Assembly (NCBI GenBank): GCA_003719395.1
Contig: RHMC01000039.1
Location: forward strand, 1 to 49,130
Length of the DNA: 49,130 nucleotides
Source: Streptomyces altiplanensis
Lineage (GTDB): Bacteria; Actinomycetota; Actinomycetes; Streptomycetales; Streptomycetaceae
Direction of reading: 5' to 3'
Position numbers and translations under genes: made by a program. The notes under the pieces were generated by a model. That model did no database searches and was not told where the DNA came from. It saw only the letters and a list, made by a program, of their open reading frames with translations. Positions 40,351 through 48,557 of this stretch are shown here, in pieces; positions within the stretch are counted from its first letter, which is position 1, and each line of letters starts with the position of its first letter.

Positions 40351-40451
40351 GCTTTTGTATTTCCGGTCATTTTCCGGGCGGGGTAATCATCGCGGCGACA
40401 CGGCGTCCACGCAGTGTGGATTCCGATGTACTGCCCCAAAGGAGATATGAC

Positions 40452-40655
40452 ATGGCTGCTGGTACCGTGAAGTGGTTCAACGCGGAAAAGGGCTTCGGCT
40501 TCATCGAGCAGGACGGTGGCGGCGCTGACGTGTTCGCCCACTACTCGAACATCGCCGCTCAGGGCTTCCGTGAGTTGCTCGAGGGCCAGAAGGTGAACTT
40601 CGACATCGCGCAGGGCCAGAAGGGCCCGACGGCCGAGAACATCGTTCCGGCCTGA
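40452..40655 (+). CDS. Cold-shock protein, CspA family
   Basis: 67 residues, the standard bacterial length. ATG 40452 follows AAAGGAGAT at 40438-40446. RNA-binding motifs are present: [20 protein letters not shown] (RNP1 in KGFGFIE) and DVFAHYSNI (RNP2), ending [10 protein letters not shown]. It acts as an RNA chaperone that melts secondary structure. The DEAD-box RNA helicase downstream and the structured leader upstream fit a cold-response set. Own terminator at 40670-40715. Confidence 0.97.
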   Translation: MAAGTVKWFNAEKGFGFIEQDGGGADVFAHYSNIAAQGFRELLEGQKVNFDIAQGQKGPTAENIVPA

Positions 40656-40669
40656 CGCTGACGCGCACG

Positions 40670-40715
40670 GTGCAGCTGGGGCCCGCATCCTTCGGGGTGC
40701 GGGCCCCAGCTGCAC
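40670..40715. terminator. Intrinsic terminator of the cold-shock gene with UUCG loop
   Basis: A perfect 18-bp stem, GTGCAGCTGGGGCCCGCA / TGCGGGCCCCAGCTGCAC, extends by three more pairs to a TTCG tetraloop. It starts 15 bases after the stop codon. No T-run follows, as usual in Streptomyces. Confidence 0.9.
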
Positions 40716-40878
40716 GCATTCCCCGCAGTGGTTTCACCTGCGGGACGACTCGGAGGAATCCGCAGTCTTACCACGCGTAACTCCTCTTTCCGGGATGCAG
40801 GCGCATCCTGAAGAGCTGCAACGCAGTCGACGCCCGGGTATTACGTGCCCATCGCGTCATTAATTTCAGCACCTTTGC

Positions 40879-40898
40879 CCGGCGGGTGTTTCCGCCGG
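40879..40898 (+). promoter_or_regulatory. Leader hairpin upstream of the DEAD-box helicase gene
   Basis: CCGGCGG-GTGTTT-CCGCCGG forms a 7-bp stem, followed by TCGGATCTGCTTTCTTTT. It resembles an intrinsic terminator or attenuator in a leader that runs to the ATG at 41001. Confidence 0.5.
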
Positions 40899-41000
40899 TC
40901 GGATCTGCTTTCTTTTACCGTCGGTCCATACTTGTAATTCTCTGTGCTGCTCATCGCTGCGGGAATTCCTTGATATGTGCCGTATCGAGGAAGGTTCCGC

Positions 41001-42493
41001 ATGAACCGCACACGCACGAACGACCGCTCCGCCCGTACCCGTAACGGCAGTGCCGAGTCCCGAACGGACGGCAGCCGTTTCGGCTCGTCGGCACCGCGCC
41101 GTTCCGGCGGGCCGGCCCGTTCCGGCGGTTACGGCCGCCGGTCCGGAGCAGTGCAGGGTGAGTTCGCGCTCCCCAGGACGATCACCCCCGCACTGCCTGC
41201 CGTCGAAGGGTTCGCCGATCTCGGCATGCCCGAGCAGCTGCTGGCCGAACTCGGCAGGCAGGGTGTGACCGTACCGTTCCCGATCCAGGGCGCGACGCTG
41301 CCGAACTCCCTCGCGGGCCGTGACGTCCTGGGCCGCGGACGCACTGGCTCCGGCAAGACCCTCGCCTTCGGCCTCGCCCTGCTCGCCCGCACTGCCGGAC
41401 AGCGTGCTGAGCCCCGCCAGCCGCTGGGGCTGATCCTCGTACCGACGCGTGAGCTGGCGCAGCAGGTGACCGACGCGCTCACTCCGTACGCCCGCTCCGT
41501 CAAGTTGCGGATGGCCACAGTGGTGGGCGGGATGTCGATCGGCAGGCAGGCCGGTGCGCTGCGAAGTGGGTCCGAGGTCGTCGTGGCGACCCCGGGCCGG
41601 CTCAAGGACCTCATCGATCGTGGCGACTGCCGGCTGAACCAGGTATGCATCACGGTGCTGGACGAGGCCGACCAGATGGCTGACATGGGTTTCATGCCGC
41701 AGGTCACCGCGCTGCTCGACCAGGTGCGTCCGGAGGGGCAGCGGATGCTGTTCTCCGCCACCTTGGACCGTAACGTCGACCTGCTGGTGCGCCGCTATCT
41801 GACCGACCCCGTCGTGCATTCGGTCGACCCGTCGGCCGGTGCGGTCACGACGATGGAGCACCACGTCCTGCACGTCCACGGTGCCGACAAGCACGCCGCC
41901 ACCACGGAGATCGCCGCCCGCGACGGCCGCGTGATCATGTTCCTGGACACCAAGCACGCCGTCGACCGGCTGACCCAGGACCTGCTCAACAGCGGGGTAC
42001 GGGCCGCCGCGCTGCATGGCGGCAAGTCGCAGCCGCAGCGCACTCGCACGCTGGCACAGTTCAAGACGGGGCACGTCAGCGTGCTGGTAGCGACCAATGT
42101 CGCGGCGCGTGGCATCCACGTCGACAACCTCGACCTCGTGGTCAACGTCGACCCGCCGACCGACCACAAGGACTACCTCCACCGCGGTGCCGAACCGCCC
42201 GCGCCGGCGAGTCCGGCAGCGTCGTCACCCTTGTCACGCCGAATCAGCGCCGAGACATGGTCCGTCTCATGACGGATGCCGGGATTCGGCCGCAGACCAC
42301 CCAGATCCGCTCGGGCGACGAGGCCCTGAGCCGGATCACCGGCGCCCAGGCCCCGTCCGGCATCCCGGTCGTCATCACCGCACCGGTGGTCGAACGCCCC
42401 AAGCGCAGCGCCTCCTCCCGAGGCCGGCGCCGCCCTTCCTCGGCAGCCCGGCGCGCGCCTGTGGGCCAGTCCGTGTTCGACTCTGCGGCCTAA
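41001..42493 (+). CDS. DEAD-box RNA helicase (one apparent deletion near 42187)
   Basis: About 497 residues. ATG 41001 has GAGGAAGG seven bases upstream. An Arg/Ser/Gly-rich N-terminus (1-55) precedes the Q motif (PFPIQGATLP), Walker A GRTGSGKT (about 113-120), PTRELAQQV, TPGRLKDLI, DEAD (about 221), FSAT, and ATNVAARGIHVDN. At motif VI the text HRGGRTARAG is broken: GGTGGCCGA appears as GGTGCCGA, losing one G, after which the frame continues SGSVVTLVTPNQRRDM to an Arg-rich tail at 42493. Likely unwinds structured mRNA, working with the cold-shock protein. The break is most likely a sequencing error. Confidence 0.93.
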
Positions 42494-42538
42494 ACCTTTG
42501 TGATCAGGAAGCTGACCCATCTCTGCAGGAGGCACCTT

Positions 42539-42943
42539 GTGACGTTGGTTCAGATGCAGCCCCGCCCGGCGAGTGCCACCCTCACGCACAGGCCAGTGGT
42601 TGAGGTCATGGACGCGGCCGGACCGCAGGTCTGTGACGACATGAGCGTCGAGGTGGCGCTGTCCGTCATGGCCGCCGCCCGCACGGGTCGGCTGGTCGTC
42701 TGCGACCAGGACGGCCAGTGCACCGGCCTGGTCACCCGGACCGAACTCACCGCCGCCCGCGACAGCTCCGCTTACACGGACCGCGTCCGCCTGCGCGACA
42801 TCCTCGGCGACCACGGGGCCTTCACCTCACCTGTGACCACTGCGGCCGAAGCCGAGCACGCGATGCGCGTCCTCCGGCTCGGTGTTGTGCCGGTGGTCGA
42901 CGAGCAAGGCAGCGCCCTGGGCGTCCTCGCCCTCTCCCGCTGA
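42539..42943 (+). CDS. CBS-domain protein
   Basis: 134 residues from GTG 42539, chosen because AGGAGG ends seven bases upstream. Two CBS repeats: VVEVMDAAGPQVCDDMSVEV, then GRLVVCDQDGQCTGLVTRTE, and LRDILGDHGAFTSPVTTAAE, then LRLGVVPVVDEQGSALGVLA. Such stand-alone pairs bind adenine nucleotides and usually regulate partners. Tight spacing (45 bases) after the helicase gene and 49 bases before the next gene suggests one operon. Confidence 0.9.
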   Translation: MTLVQMQPRPASATLTHRPVVEVMDAAGPQVCDDMSVEVALSVMAAARTGRLVVCDQDGQCTGLVTRTELTAARDSSAYTDRVRLRDILGDHGAFTSPVTTAAEAEHAMRVLRLGVVPVVDEQGSALGVLALSR

Positions 42944-42992
42944 GCCGCCTCACCCTGGTCGGACCATTCTCCCCTTCTCCCCGTGAGGCCAC

Positions 42993-43256
42993 ATGCGCTG
43001 CGTCATCGCCCACTTCCCCTTCGAGCTCACCAAGAGCGGCGTTCTGGAGTCGATGAAGGGCATCAAGCCCGAACCGGGCACCGGCGAATCGGTAATCGTC
43101 GGCCGCCGCCACTACCCCGTCAAGCAAGTCGGCCAGGTCATCACCCGACAGGACCGCCGTGACTTCAGCGCTGCCGAAGTCCTCAGGGCCATGACTCAGC
43201 TCGGCTTCACGTGCCGCACTCTTCCCAAGGCCGCACCCGTACGCATCCTCAGCTAG
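42993..43256 (+). CDS. SCO5918-family small protein
   Basis: 87 residues, MRCVIAHFPFELTKSGVLES to the end LPKAAPVRILS. The middle (GRRHYPVKQVGQVITRQDRR) is strongly patterned and basic. I recognise it as a small Streptomyces family normally found beside the cold-shock DEAD-box helicase; function unknown, possibly nucleic-acid binding. It closes the cold-response operon, followed by the terminator at 43333. Confidence 0.85.
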   Translation: MRCVIAHFPFELTKSGVLESMKGIKPEPGTGESVIVGRRHYPVKQVGQVITRQDRRDFSAAEVLRAMTQLGFTCRTLPKAAPVRILS

Positions 43257-43332
43257 CTCCAGCGAGCTTCCGCGACGCTCGGCACCCCCGTATCCGTCTG
43301 ACCGAGGGAACAGTTACACGCCGGCATCGAAC

Positions 43333-43376
43333 AGCAGTGTGGGACGACCGCGCGCGCCGGGCGGTCCCACACTGCT
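43333..43376. terminator. Bidirectional terminator between convergent genes
   Basis: AGCAGTGTGGGAC (43333-43345) and its exact complement GTCCCACACTGCT (43364-43376) form a 13-bp stem between the SCO5918-family gene (+) and the gene at 43401-43760 (-). Confidence 0.8.
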
Positions 43377-43400
43377 TGCAACGGGTCCCGTCGCTCTTGC

Positions 43401-43760
43401 TCAGTGGTCGGAGTAGCTGAAGTCGCCCATGGTCCAGGCGTTGATGTCCTCGATCGCGACGCGGTACATCCCGCCCGTTTCCGGGATCCCCACCGTGCCC
43501 TGCAGGATCCGGGCGACGTGGAAGTGCAGATGCGTGGGCGGTCCGTCCTTTTTCGCCGGGGTGTCGAAGATGGCGGAGAACTCTCCCAGGCTGACGGAAT
43601 CCGTCAGGACCTCCGACACACGCTGACGCCACACTGCTTCGGGAGCCAGTCGACCGGTGATGACAGTGCCACCGGTGACCACGGTCAGGGACATCTGATT
43701 GCTCTGCCCGGACTCCACCAGGGCGGCGACGGCAACGAGCAGCTCGTCAGGCTTCGACAT
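43401..43760 (-). CDS. Small protein of unknown function, faintly GvpU-like
   Basis: 119 residues from ATG 43760 (MSKPDELLVAVAALVESGQS); two other in-frame ATGs at 43769 and 43778 are possible, and no good ribosome site separates them. The core MSLTVVTGGTVITGRLAPEA recalls the ISITLxVGGxxISGTLI pattern of the gas-vesicle accessory protein GvpU, but the likeness is short. THLHFHVARILQG and GGMYRVAIEDINAW follow. No other gas-vesicle gene is in the window. Confidence 0.7.
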   Translation of the reverse strand: MSKPDELLVAVAALVESGQSNQMSLTVVTGGTVITGRLAPEAVWRQRVSEVLTDSVSLGEFSAIFDTPAKKDGPPTHLHFHVARILQGTVGIPETGGMYRVAIEDINAWTMGDFSYSDH

Positions 43761-43805
43761 GAAGCACATTGTATTCACCGGCCATCCGGCTGCTTGAGCG
43801 GGGCG

Positions 43806-44228
43806 CTACCAGGCAAGACGGGCGCTAACGGTCTTGCCGCCGGAGGCCCGGCGAGTGACCGCGGTGCCGCGGGCGAGGCGGTTGACCATGGGCCAGCCGA
43901 AGCCCCCGGTGCCGCCGTTCAGGTCAGGGGTGCGCATGCGCGGCGCATGCCGACCGGGGTCGTGGACGGCCACCTCAACGGTGTCGGGGTGCGCAGTCAG
44001 TTCCAGTGTGCAGCTGCCCCCGCCGTGGCGCAGGGCGTTGGTGACGAGCTCGGACACGACCAAGACCACGGTGTCCGCGGCGTCAGGGGCCGTGGCCGGC
44101 TGCCGCAGGCATTCGAGGAAGGCCCGTGCCGTATCGCGTGCGTCGGCAACGGCTGTCGTGGAACGGACGGTTGTGGCGTTGACGGCCATCATGTTCATCA
44201 GGGTCACCCTGGTCTCTGGATCGTCCAT
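43806..44228 (-). CDS. RsbW-like HATPase (anti-sigma type)
   Basis: 140 residues from ATG 44228 (MDDPETRVTLMNMMAVNATT) with AGAGG upstream; the in-frame extension to 44288 looks non-coding. N-box VLVVSELVTNALRHGGG, then VEVAVHDPGRHAPRM and GGFGWPMVNRLARG are the GHKL nucleotide-binding motifs. Probably an anti-sigma kinase or regulator in the cytoplasm. It reads in the same direction as the gene at 43401, 45 bases apart, so they may share a transcript. Confidence 0.88.
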   Translation of the reverse strand: MDDPETRVTLMNMMAVNATTVRSTTAVADARDTARAFLECLRQPATAPDAADTVVLVVSELVTNALRHGGGSCTLELTAHPDTVEVAVHDPGRHAPRMRTPDLNGGTGGFGWPMVNRLARGTAVTRRASGGKTVSARLAW

Positions 44229-44722
44229 GCCCGGCCTCTGCCTACCCGACCTTTGTGCCCCGCCCCTCCACCCGCCAACCCGGCACACCCATACTCACAG
44301 CCGGAATACTGACGGCCACAGTGGACGTATGGCGCCACGCTGCCGACACCGCGTCACGCCCGAGTCAACGGTGCCGGCCCACGGCCTGATCGGGTCGGGG
44401 CCCGCGCTCGGTTCGAGCAGGCGGCCCATCCGAGGCGGCGCTGCGGACCGGGCGATCGGGCGGGCACGAGAGAGTGACCGTGGGCCGAGGAAGCGTGCCG
44501 CCGGTTGCCGCGGCGCAGTCGGCGGCGTCACAAGAAGTCCAACAGGCTGCGCGGCTGCGGGCCACTCCGACCGCCGAACCTGAGCTTCGGGGCCGCTTCG
44601 ACCATCCGGGACCGGTCGAGGCGGGTTACCTCATCTTCGAGCGTGCGGAAATCTGTCCTCGCCGGAGTAGACATTGGGTCGTGGTGTGGTTATGGTTTCT
44701 CTCGTAGCCGAGATCGAGCAAG
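44229..44722. other. Intergenic, about 490 bases, no structure seen
   Basis: No convincing gene on either strand. It should hold the promoter of the HATPase gene (leftward) and, near 44670-44700 (GTGTGGTTATGGTTT, AT-richer than its surroundings), the promoter of the long leader before the MerR gene. Confidence 0.4.
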
Positions 44723-45359
44723 GCCCGGCAGAGATGAACTGCCGGGCAGCAGTACCCGTAGTTGCAGTGTGCAGGACGGTGCGGTGACGGAGTTTCGAAG
44801 CCAGGGTTGTTGCAGGACGGCGACGGGACTGGTGACCGGACCGGGGGACCCGCAGTGATCAGGGGTCGCCATCAGCAGTACCGCAGTTACAGCAGTGGCA
44901 GTACCCGAAGTAAATGCAGTTCGCGGTACCCAGCAGTGTGGTGAGCAGTACCTCGGTGAAGGCGTCGGCTGCGGGCGCGCGCACCGGGAGGTTCGGCAGT
45001 GGGGTTCCAAGCCAGAGCAGATGCAGGATGGGCGACGGGGCTGGCTGCCGAAGAGTGGCGCTGTGCGAGGCCACCAGTAGTTCGCAGTAACAGCAGTGCA
45101 AGCAGTAGGTAAGTGATTGGTTCAGAGGGAAGAACGGAGGAGCCAGGCGCCATCAGGATCGCCCGGGCGGAAGCCTTGAGCCCGGGTACCGCAGGACATC
45201 GATAGTGAGGTGGTCTCCGGTCAAGCAACCGCGATCCCCGCACCCTCGACAGCATCTCGGTCGGGTCTGCGGATACAGAAGGCCGGCGCAGCATGAGGGC
45301 CGGCAGATGGTGTAGCAGTTCCTTCGGGGCCCTGGTGCCAGTACGGCACCAGGGCCCCT
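44723..45359 (+). ncRNA. Candidate structured RNA or long leader with 14 GCAGT motifs
   Basis: Begins with a perfect 9-bp hairpin GCCCGGCAG-AGATGAA-CTGCCGGGC (44723-44747). GCAGT then occurs on the plus strand at 44749, 44764, 44852, 44875, 44883, 44892, 44898, 44916, 44933, 44945, 44996, 45084, 45093 and 45102; fewer than one would be expected by chance in 358 bases. Frames here have no codon bias. The segment ends in a 14-bp terminator-like hairpin 24 bases before the MerR ATG. Whether it is a free RNA or a leader is unknown. Confidence 0.5.
45327..45359. terminator. Perfect hairpin 24 bases before the MerR start; terminator or attenuator
   Basis: GGGGCCCTGGTGCC-AGTAC-GGCACCAGGGCCCC, a perfect 14-bp stem with a five-base loop, lies between the GCAGT-rich segment and the ribosome site AGAGAGG of the MerR-type gene. 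Its place suggests that transcription from upstream ends here or is attenuated. Confidence 0.7.
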
Positions 45360-45383
45360 CCACGCGTTCCACAGAGAGGTGCA

Positions 45384-45719
45384 ATGACCGCAGACGATTC
45401 TTTCGGCCGTCTCGACGACGACGACTATCCCGCCTACACCATGGGTCGAGCTGCCGAGATGCTCGGCACCACCCCCAACTTCCTCCGCGCCATCGGCGAG
45501 GCGCGCCTGATCACCCCGCTCCGTTCGGCAGGCGGCCACCGCCGCTACTCCCGCTACCAGCTGCGCATCGCCGCCCGCGCCCGGGAACTCGTCGACCAGG
45601 GCACACCCATCGAGGCCGCGTGCCGGATCGTCATCCTCGAAGACCAGCTCGAGGAGGCCCAGCGCATCAACGCCGAACACCGCCGCGCCGCCCGATCCAG
45701 TCCGACGACCGCGGCGTGA
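45384..45719 (+). CDS. MerR-family helix-turn-helix regulator
   Basis: 111 residues from ATG 45384. YTMGRAAEMLGTTPNFLRAI is the MerR first helix-turn-helix, and GLITPLRSAGGHRRYSRYQL-like text (here ARLITPLRSAGGHRRYSRYQ) is the wing. A second helical part (ELVDQGTPIEAACRIVILED) forms a short coiled coil. No ligand-binding domain is present, so it may be a constitutive or protein-controlled regulator. The long structured leader before it implies RNA-level control. Confidence 0.9.
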   Translation: MTADDSFGRLDDDDYPAYTMGRAAEMLGTTPNFLRAIGEARLITPLRSAGGHRRYSRYQLRIAARARELVDQGTPIEAACRIVILEDQLEEAQRINAEHRRAARSSPTTAA

Positions 45720-46261
45720 GATGAGCGTGCCCTCCGGCATTGGCGGGCATCGCAGGCACAGGCCCGGTGGGCGGCGTGATCGTTCACGTGTGTCGGCGTA
45801 CGTGTGAAAGTGCCCGACCATGTACGCCAGAACGGGGTCTGGCGCTGATCCTGTGACGGGGCCTGCCTGAGCTGGGTATCAACCCAGTGTGCAGTTCAGG
45901 GGGGCGGGTGCTGTCTCACCACCGGATGCGTCAGCACTGCGCACATAACGCCCACTTTGCGCGTAACGCACGCCAGCAGCGCGCCCGACAGCACCAGCGG
46001 CCAAGCCCGCTCCCCCTGCGCTCGCAGGTCCGAACAGCGAGCTGAACGATTCGGGGTGGCCCCTGGTGCCTCTCGACCTCTACGCCCGGACGTGCGGGCC
46101 GGGAACGACCTGCACCGGCGAGGCCATGCCCACACGCGCGCGCATGTGCCGATGGGGAACCCTCTCGTCGATCCGCCGCAGCTACAACGCTGGTCGGTGG
46201 CCGGAGTCGTATGGCGCGGCCTCGGTGCCTGCCTGGCTCGCCCGCCGAATGACCCGGAGGC
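45720..46261. other. Intergenic, 542 bases, no gene supported
   Basis: Short frames only. A minus-strand frame near 45910-46030 has a hydrophobic stretch (WPLVLSGALLACV) but no ribosome site or family match. Confidence 0.4.
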
Positions 46262-46585
46262 TCAGTGGGGCGCTTCGAGCTCGTCGAGGAGGTCCTGGGT
46301 GTGTTCGCCCAGGGCGGGGGCGGGGCGGCGGAAGGTGTCGCGGCCGTCGTCGGTGCGCAGGTCGAGCGCGACGGAGCGCTTGTTGCGGTTGAGCGTGTCG
46401 AACAGGGGCGGCACGAAGCGGAGCGGGTCGCCGCCGGCAGGGTCCTCGATCTTGATGACGTCCGCGCCGAAGCGGGCGAGCACCGAGGTGGCGTACGGGC
46501 CGGACAGGAACCGGGAGAGGTCGAGGACGCGCTTGCCGGTGAGGGCGGACCAACGCGGAGGCGCGGCCGGGGGTGTGGAGGTCAT
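46262..46585 (-). pseudogene. CaiB/BaiF CoA-transferase, large in-frame internal deletion
   Basis: 107 residues from ATG 46585. Residues 1-85 are a normal class III CoA-transferase N-terminus: [54 protein letters not shown]. Directly after GRDTF the text becomes [19 protein letters not shown], which is the family's C-terminus. About 280 residues, including the catalytic Asp region, are missing, yet the frame is kept. Family members are about 380-400 residues. Together with the truncated dehydrogenase upstream this is a decaying acyl-CoA operon. Confidence 0.75.
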
Positions 46586-46625
46586 GCCGGTGTGCCTTTC
46601 GGGGGCGGGCGGGGCGCTTTCCGGG

Positions 46626-47345
46626 TCAGTGGTTGAAGGCCAGGAGTCTGGCGATGGCATTGCGCTGGATCTCGGAGGTGCCGGTGAGGACGCGGAACAT
46701 GCGGATCTTGCGGAAGAGGTACTCGATCTCATTGCTCTGGGTGAGGCCCTCCTTGCCGTGGATCTGCACGGCCTCGTCGAGGATGCGGAAGGCGGACTCG
46801 GCGACGAACAGCTTGCACATGAACGCCTCGGCGTGGACCTCACGGCCTTCGTCCAGGGCGGCGAGGGCGGCGTAGGTCATGGAGCGCGCGGCGTAGAAGT
46901 CGGTGGTCATGTCGGCGACCTTGTGCTGGATCGCCTGCATCATCAGCAGGGGCTGCCCGCCGGCGACCTTCCGGGTCCGGGTCCGGTCCAGAGTCAGCGC
47001 GATGGCCCGGCGGGTGGCACCCAAGACGGTGGGGCAGTGCAGGAGGCGGTTGGTGGTCACCCTGCCAAGCGCGATGCGCATGCCCTTGCCCTCCTCGCCG
47101 AGCAGGTTGGTGGCGGGGACGTAGCAGTCGTCCAGGACGACGTCGCTCTCGATGTGCTCGCCGGACATCGGGGTCGCGCCGTCCTCGACGCGGCAGCCGG
47201 GGCTGTCGAGGTCGACAAGGAAGGCCGAGAACAACGGCTTCTCGCCCTCCCCGTACCCGTCGTCCTCGGCGATGCCCGCGATGCCCGCGATGCCCTGCAG
47301 CATCCCGGGCACGCCTTCCACCAGCAGCAGCACGCCGCGCGAGCA
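46626..47345 (-). pseudogene. Acyl-CoA dehydrogenase, N-terminus missing
   Basis: About 235 residues match the C-terminal 60 percent of an acyl-CoA dehydrogenase: FLVDLDSPGCRVEDGATPMS, then DCYVPATNLLGEEGKGMRIA, GRVTTNRLLHCPTVLG, and the end [20 protein letters not shown], then [16 protein letters not shown]. The FAD-contact motifs of the N-terminal 150 residues are absent, and upstream DNA (47346-47640) does not supply them in any frame. The gene therefore looks dead. It lies 40 bases upstream of the CaiB remnant on the same strand. Confidence 0.75.
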
Positions 47346-47649
47346 TCGTCCCCGCCGACGCCCAGCCGTTGCGGCGCGGTGCCGGGGCGGGGGAGCGCGG
47401 GGGAGCGGTGTGGTGGGCGTAGGCGTGGTGTTCCGTACCGGGTTCCGTACCGCCGCGTGGCCGCCGCCGGCATCGGCCGGGTGGCTCAGGCCGCCCCTGT
47501 CCGTCCGGTGGGTGCGGTGGCTCTCCGCGCTGCGCCGCGCCGCGCGGCGCGGCGACCGGGCGCGAGTCCGGGTGACGGGTGACGGTCCAGGCGTCGCGCG
47601 CCGCGTGGTGGCGACGGCGCCGACGTACGTCAGTCAGTAGTGGTACGGC
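47346..47649. other. Intergenic, 304 bases, no gene supported
   Basis: Very GC-rich DNA between the dehydrogenase remnant and the end of the pectate lyase gene; frames lack a family pattern. A CGCGCCGCGC-type run near 47535-47550 could form local stems. This is where the missing dehydrogenase N-terminus was lost. Confidence 0.4.
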
Positions 47650-48480
47650 TCAGTTGTACGTGATGTCCGACGCCGAGAAGCGGCACGTGGTGCCGTCGGG
47701 GCCGCTGCCCAGCTGGGTCGGCTCCTTGCCGGTGTTGTTGCCCTTGAAGCGCACGCAGGTCTTGATCTTCTTCTTCGCGTCACCGTGGATCCGGATCTTC
47801 GAGAGCGTCGCGGTGTCGCCGTAGTTCTGGTTGACGCCGACGATCGACTTGCCCGGCGCGGTCACGTCGATGTCGCTCAGCACGATCGTGCGCTTGTGCT
47901 GCGTCTTGCAGTTGCCGCACGAGCGGACGAGCTTGCCGAAGCCCTCGACCTGGAAGCCGGTCACGGTGAGCTTGCCGGCCCCGTTGAACTGGAGGACCTT
48001 GTCGTCGGCCTTCTTCGCCCCGCCGCCGATGACCTTGTACGTCGCGGAAGCCGACTTGCCCTTGAAGGTGGCGGCGTCCTCGCCGACGTCCAGCCACCAC
48101 ACGTTCTGCAGCGTGCAGCTGCCCTTGCAGTGGACGCCGTCGGCGGCGGGCGTGCCGATGATGACGTTCTTCAGGACGGCGCCGTCGGCCAGTTCGAAGA
48201 GGGGGGACTGGCCCTCGTCCTGGCCGCTGCCGCCCAGGGCGCCGGTGCCGTAGAACTTCTTCATCCCGCCGTCGTACTCACCGGAGACCGGGATGGTCTT
48301 CGGCACCGGCTTGCTGCCGGTGTCCGAGGGCCAGGACGCGGCGGCCCCGGCGGGGGACAGCATGGTCGTGGTGACGATCGCCGCACCGGTCAGCCCGAGG
48401 GCGGCGGCTCCGCTGATCACCGCCCGGCGCGTGGTGACCCGGCGACGGTGGCGGACGCGCTGTTCAGCTCGTGCAGTCAT
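47650..48480 (-). CDS. Secreted pectate lyase, family PL3
   Basis: 276 residues from ATG 48480, with AAGGA six to seven bases upstream. Signal with an RR pair (RRVTTRRAVISGAAALGLTG, possibly Tat) and cut after about AGAAA. The PL3 (pectate lyase class III) beta-helix reads: KTIPVSGEYDGGMKKFYGTG, LADGAVLKNVIIGTPAADGV, then HCKGSCTLQNVWWLDVGEDA and ATYKVIGGGAKKADDKVLQF, ending CRFSASDITYN. The enzyme cuts de-esterified pectin by calcium-dependent beta-elimination outside the cell. It fits the plant-cell-wall theme of the xylanase/xyloglucanase genes. Confidence 0.92.
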   Translation of the reverse strand: MTARAEQRVRHRRRVTTRRAVISGAAALGLTGAAIVTTTMLSPAGAAASWPSDTGSKPVPKTIPVSGEYDGGMKKFYGTGALGGSGQDEGQSPLFELADGAVLKNVIIGTPAADGVHCKGSCTLQNVWWLDVGEDAATFKGKSASATYKVIGGGAKKADDKVLQFNGAGKLTVTGFQVEGFGKLVRSCGNCKTQHKRTIVLSDIDVTAPGKSIVGVNQNYGDTATLSKIRIHGDAKKKIKTCVRFKGNNTGKEPTQLGSGPDGTTCRFSASDITYN

Positions 48481-48557
48481 GCCCATTCCTTGCGTGAGGG
48501 AAGATCTTGCGCCTTCCAGTCGCCGCGGGCGGGGAAAAGGTTGCCGCGTTCTTGGAA

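Noticed and set aside
43401..43760. Gas-vesicle gene cluster
   Set aside because: Only a short GvpU-like pattern in one small protein; no GvpA, GvpF or other gas-vesicle genes nearby.
45957..47582. 541-codon open frame on the plus strand
   Set aside because: It is opposite the CaiB and dehydrogenase remnants, whose minus-strand text is clearly homologous to known enzymes.
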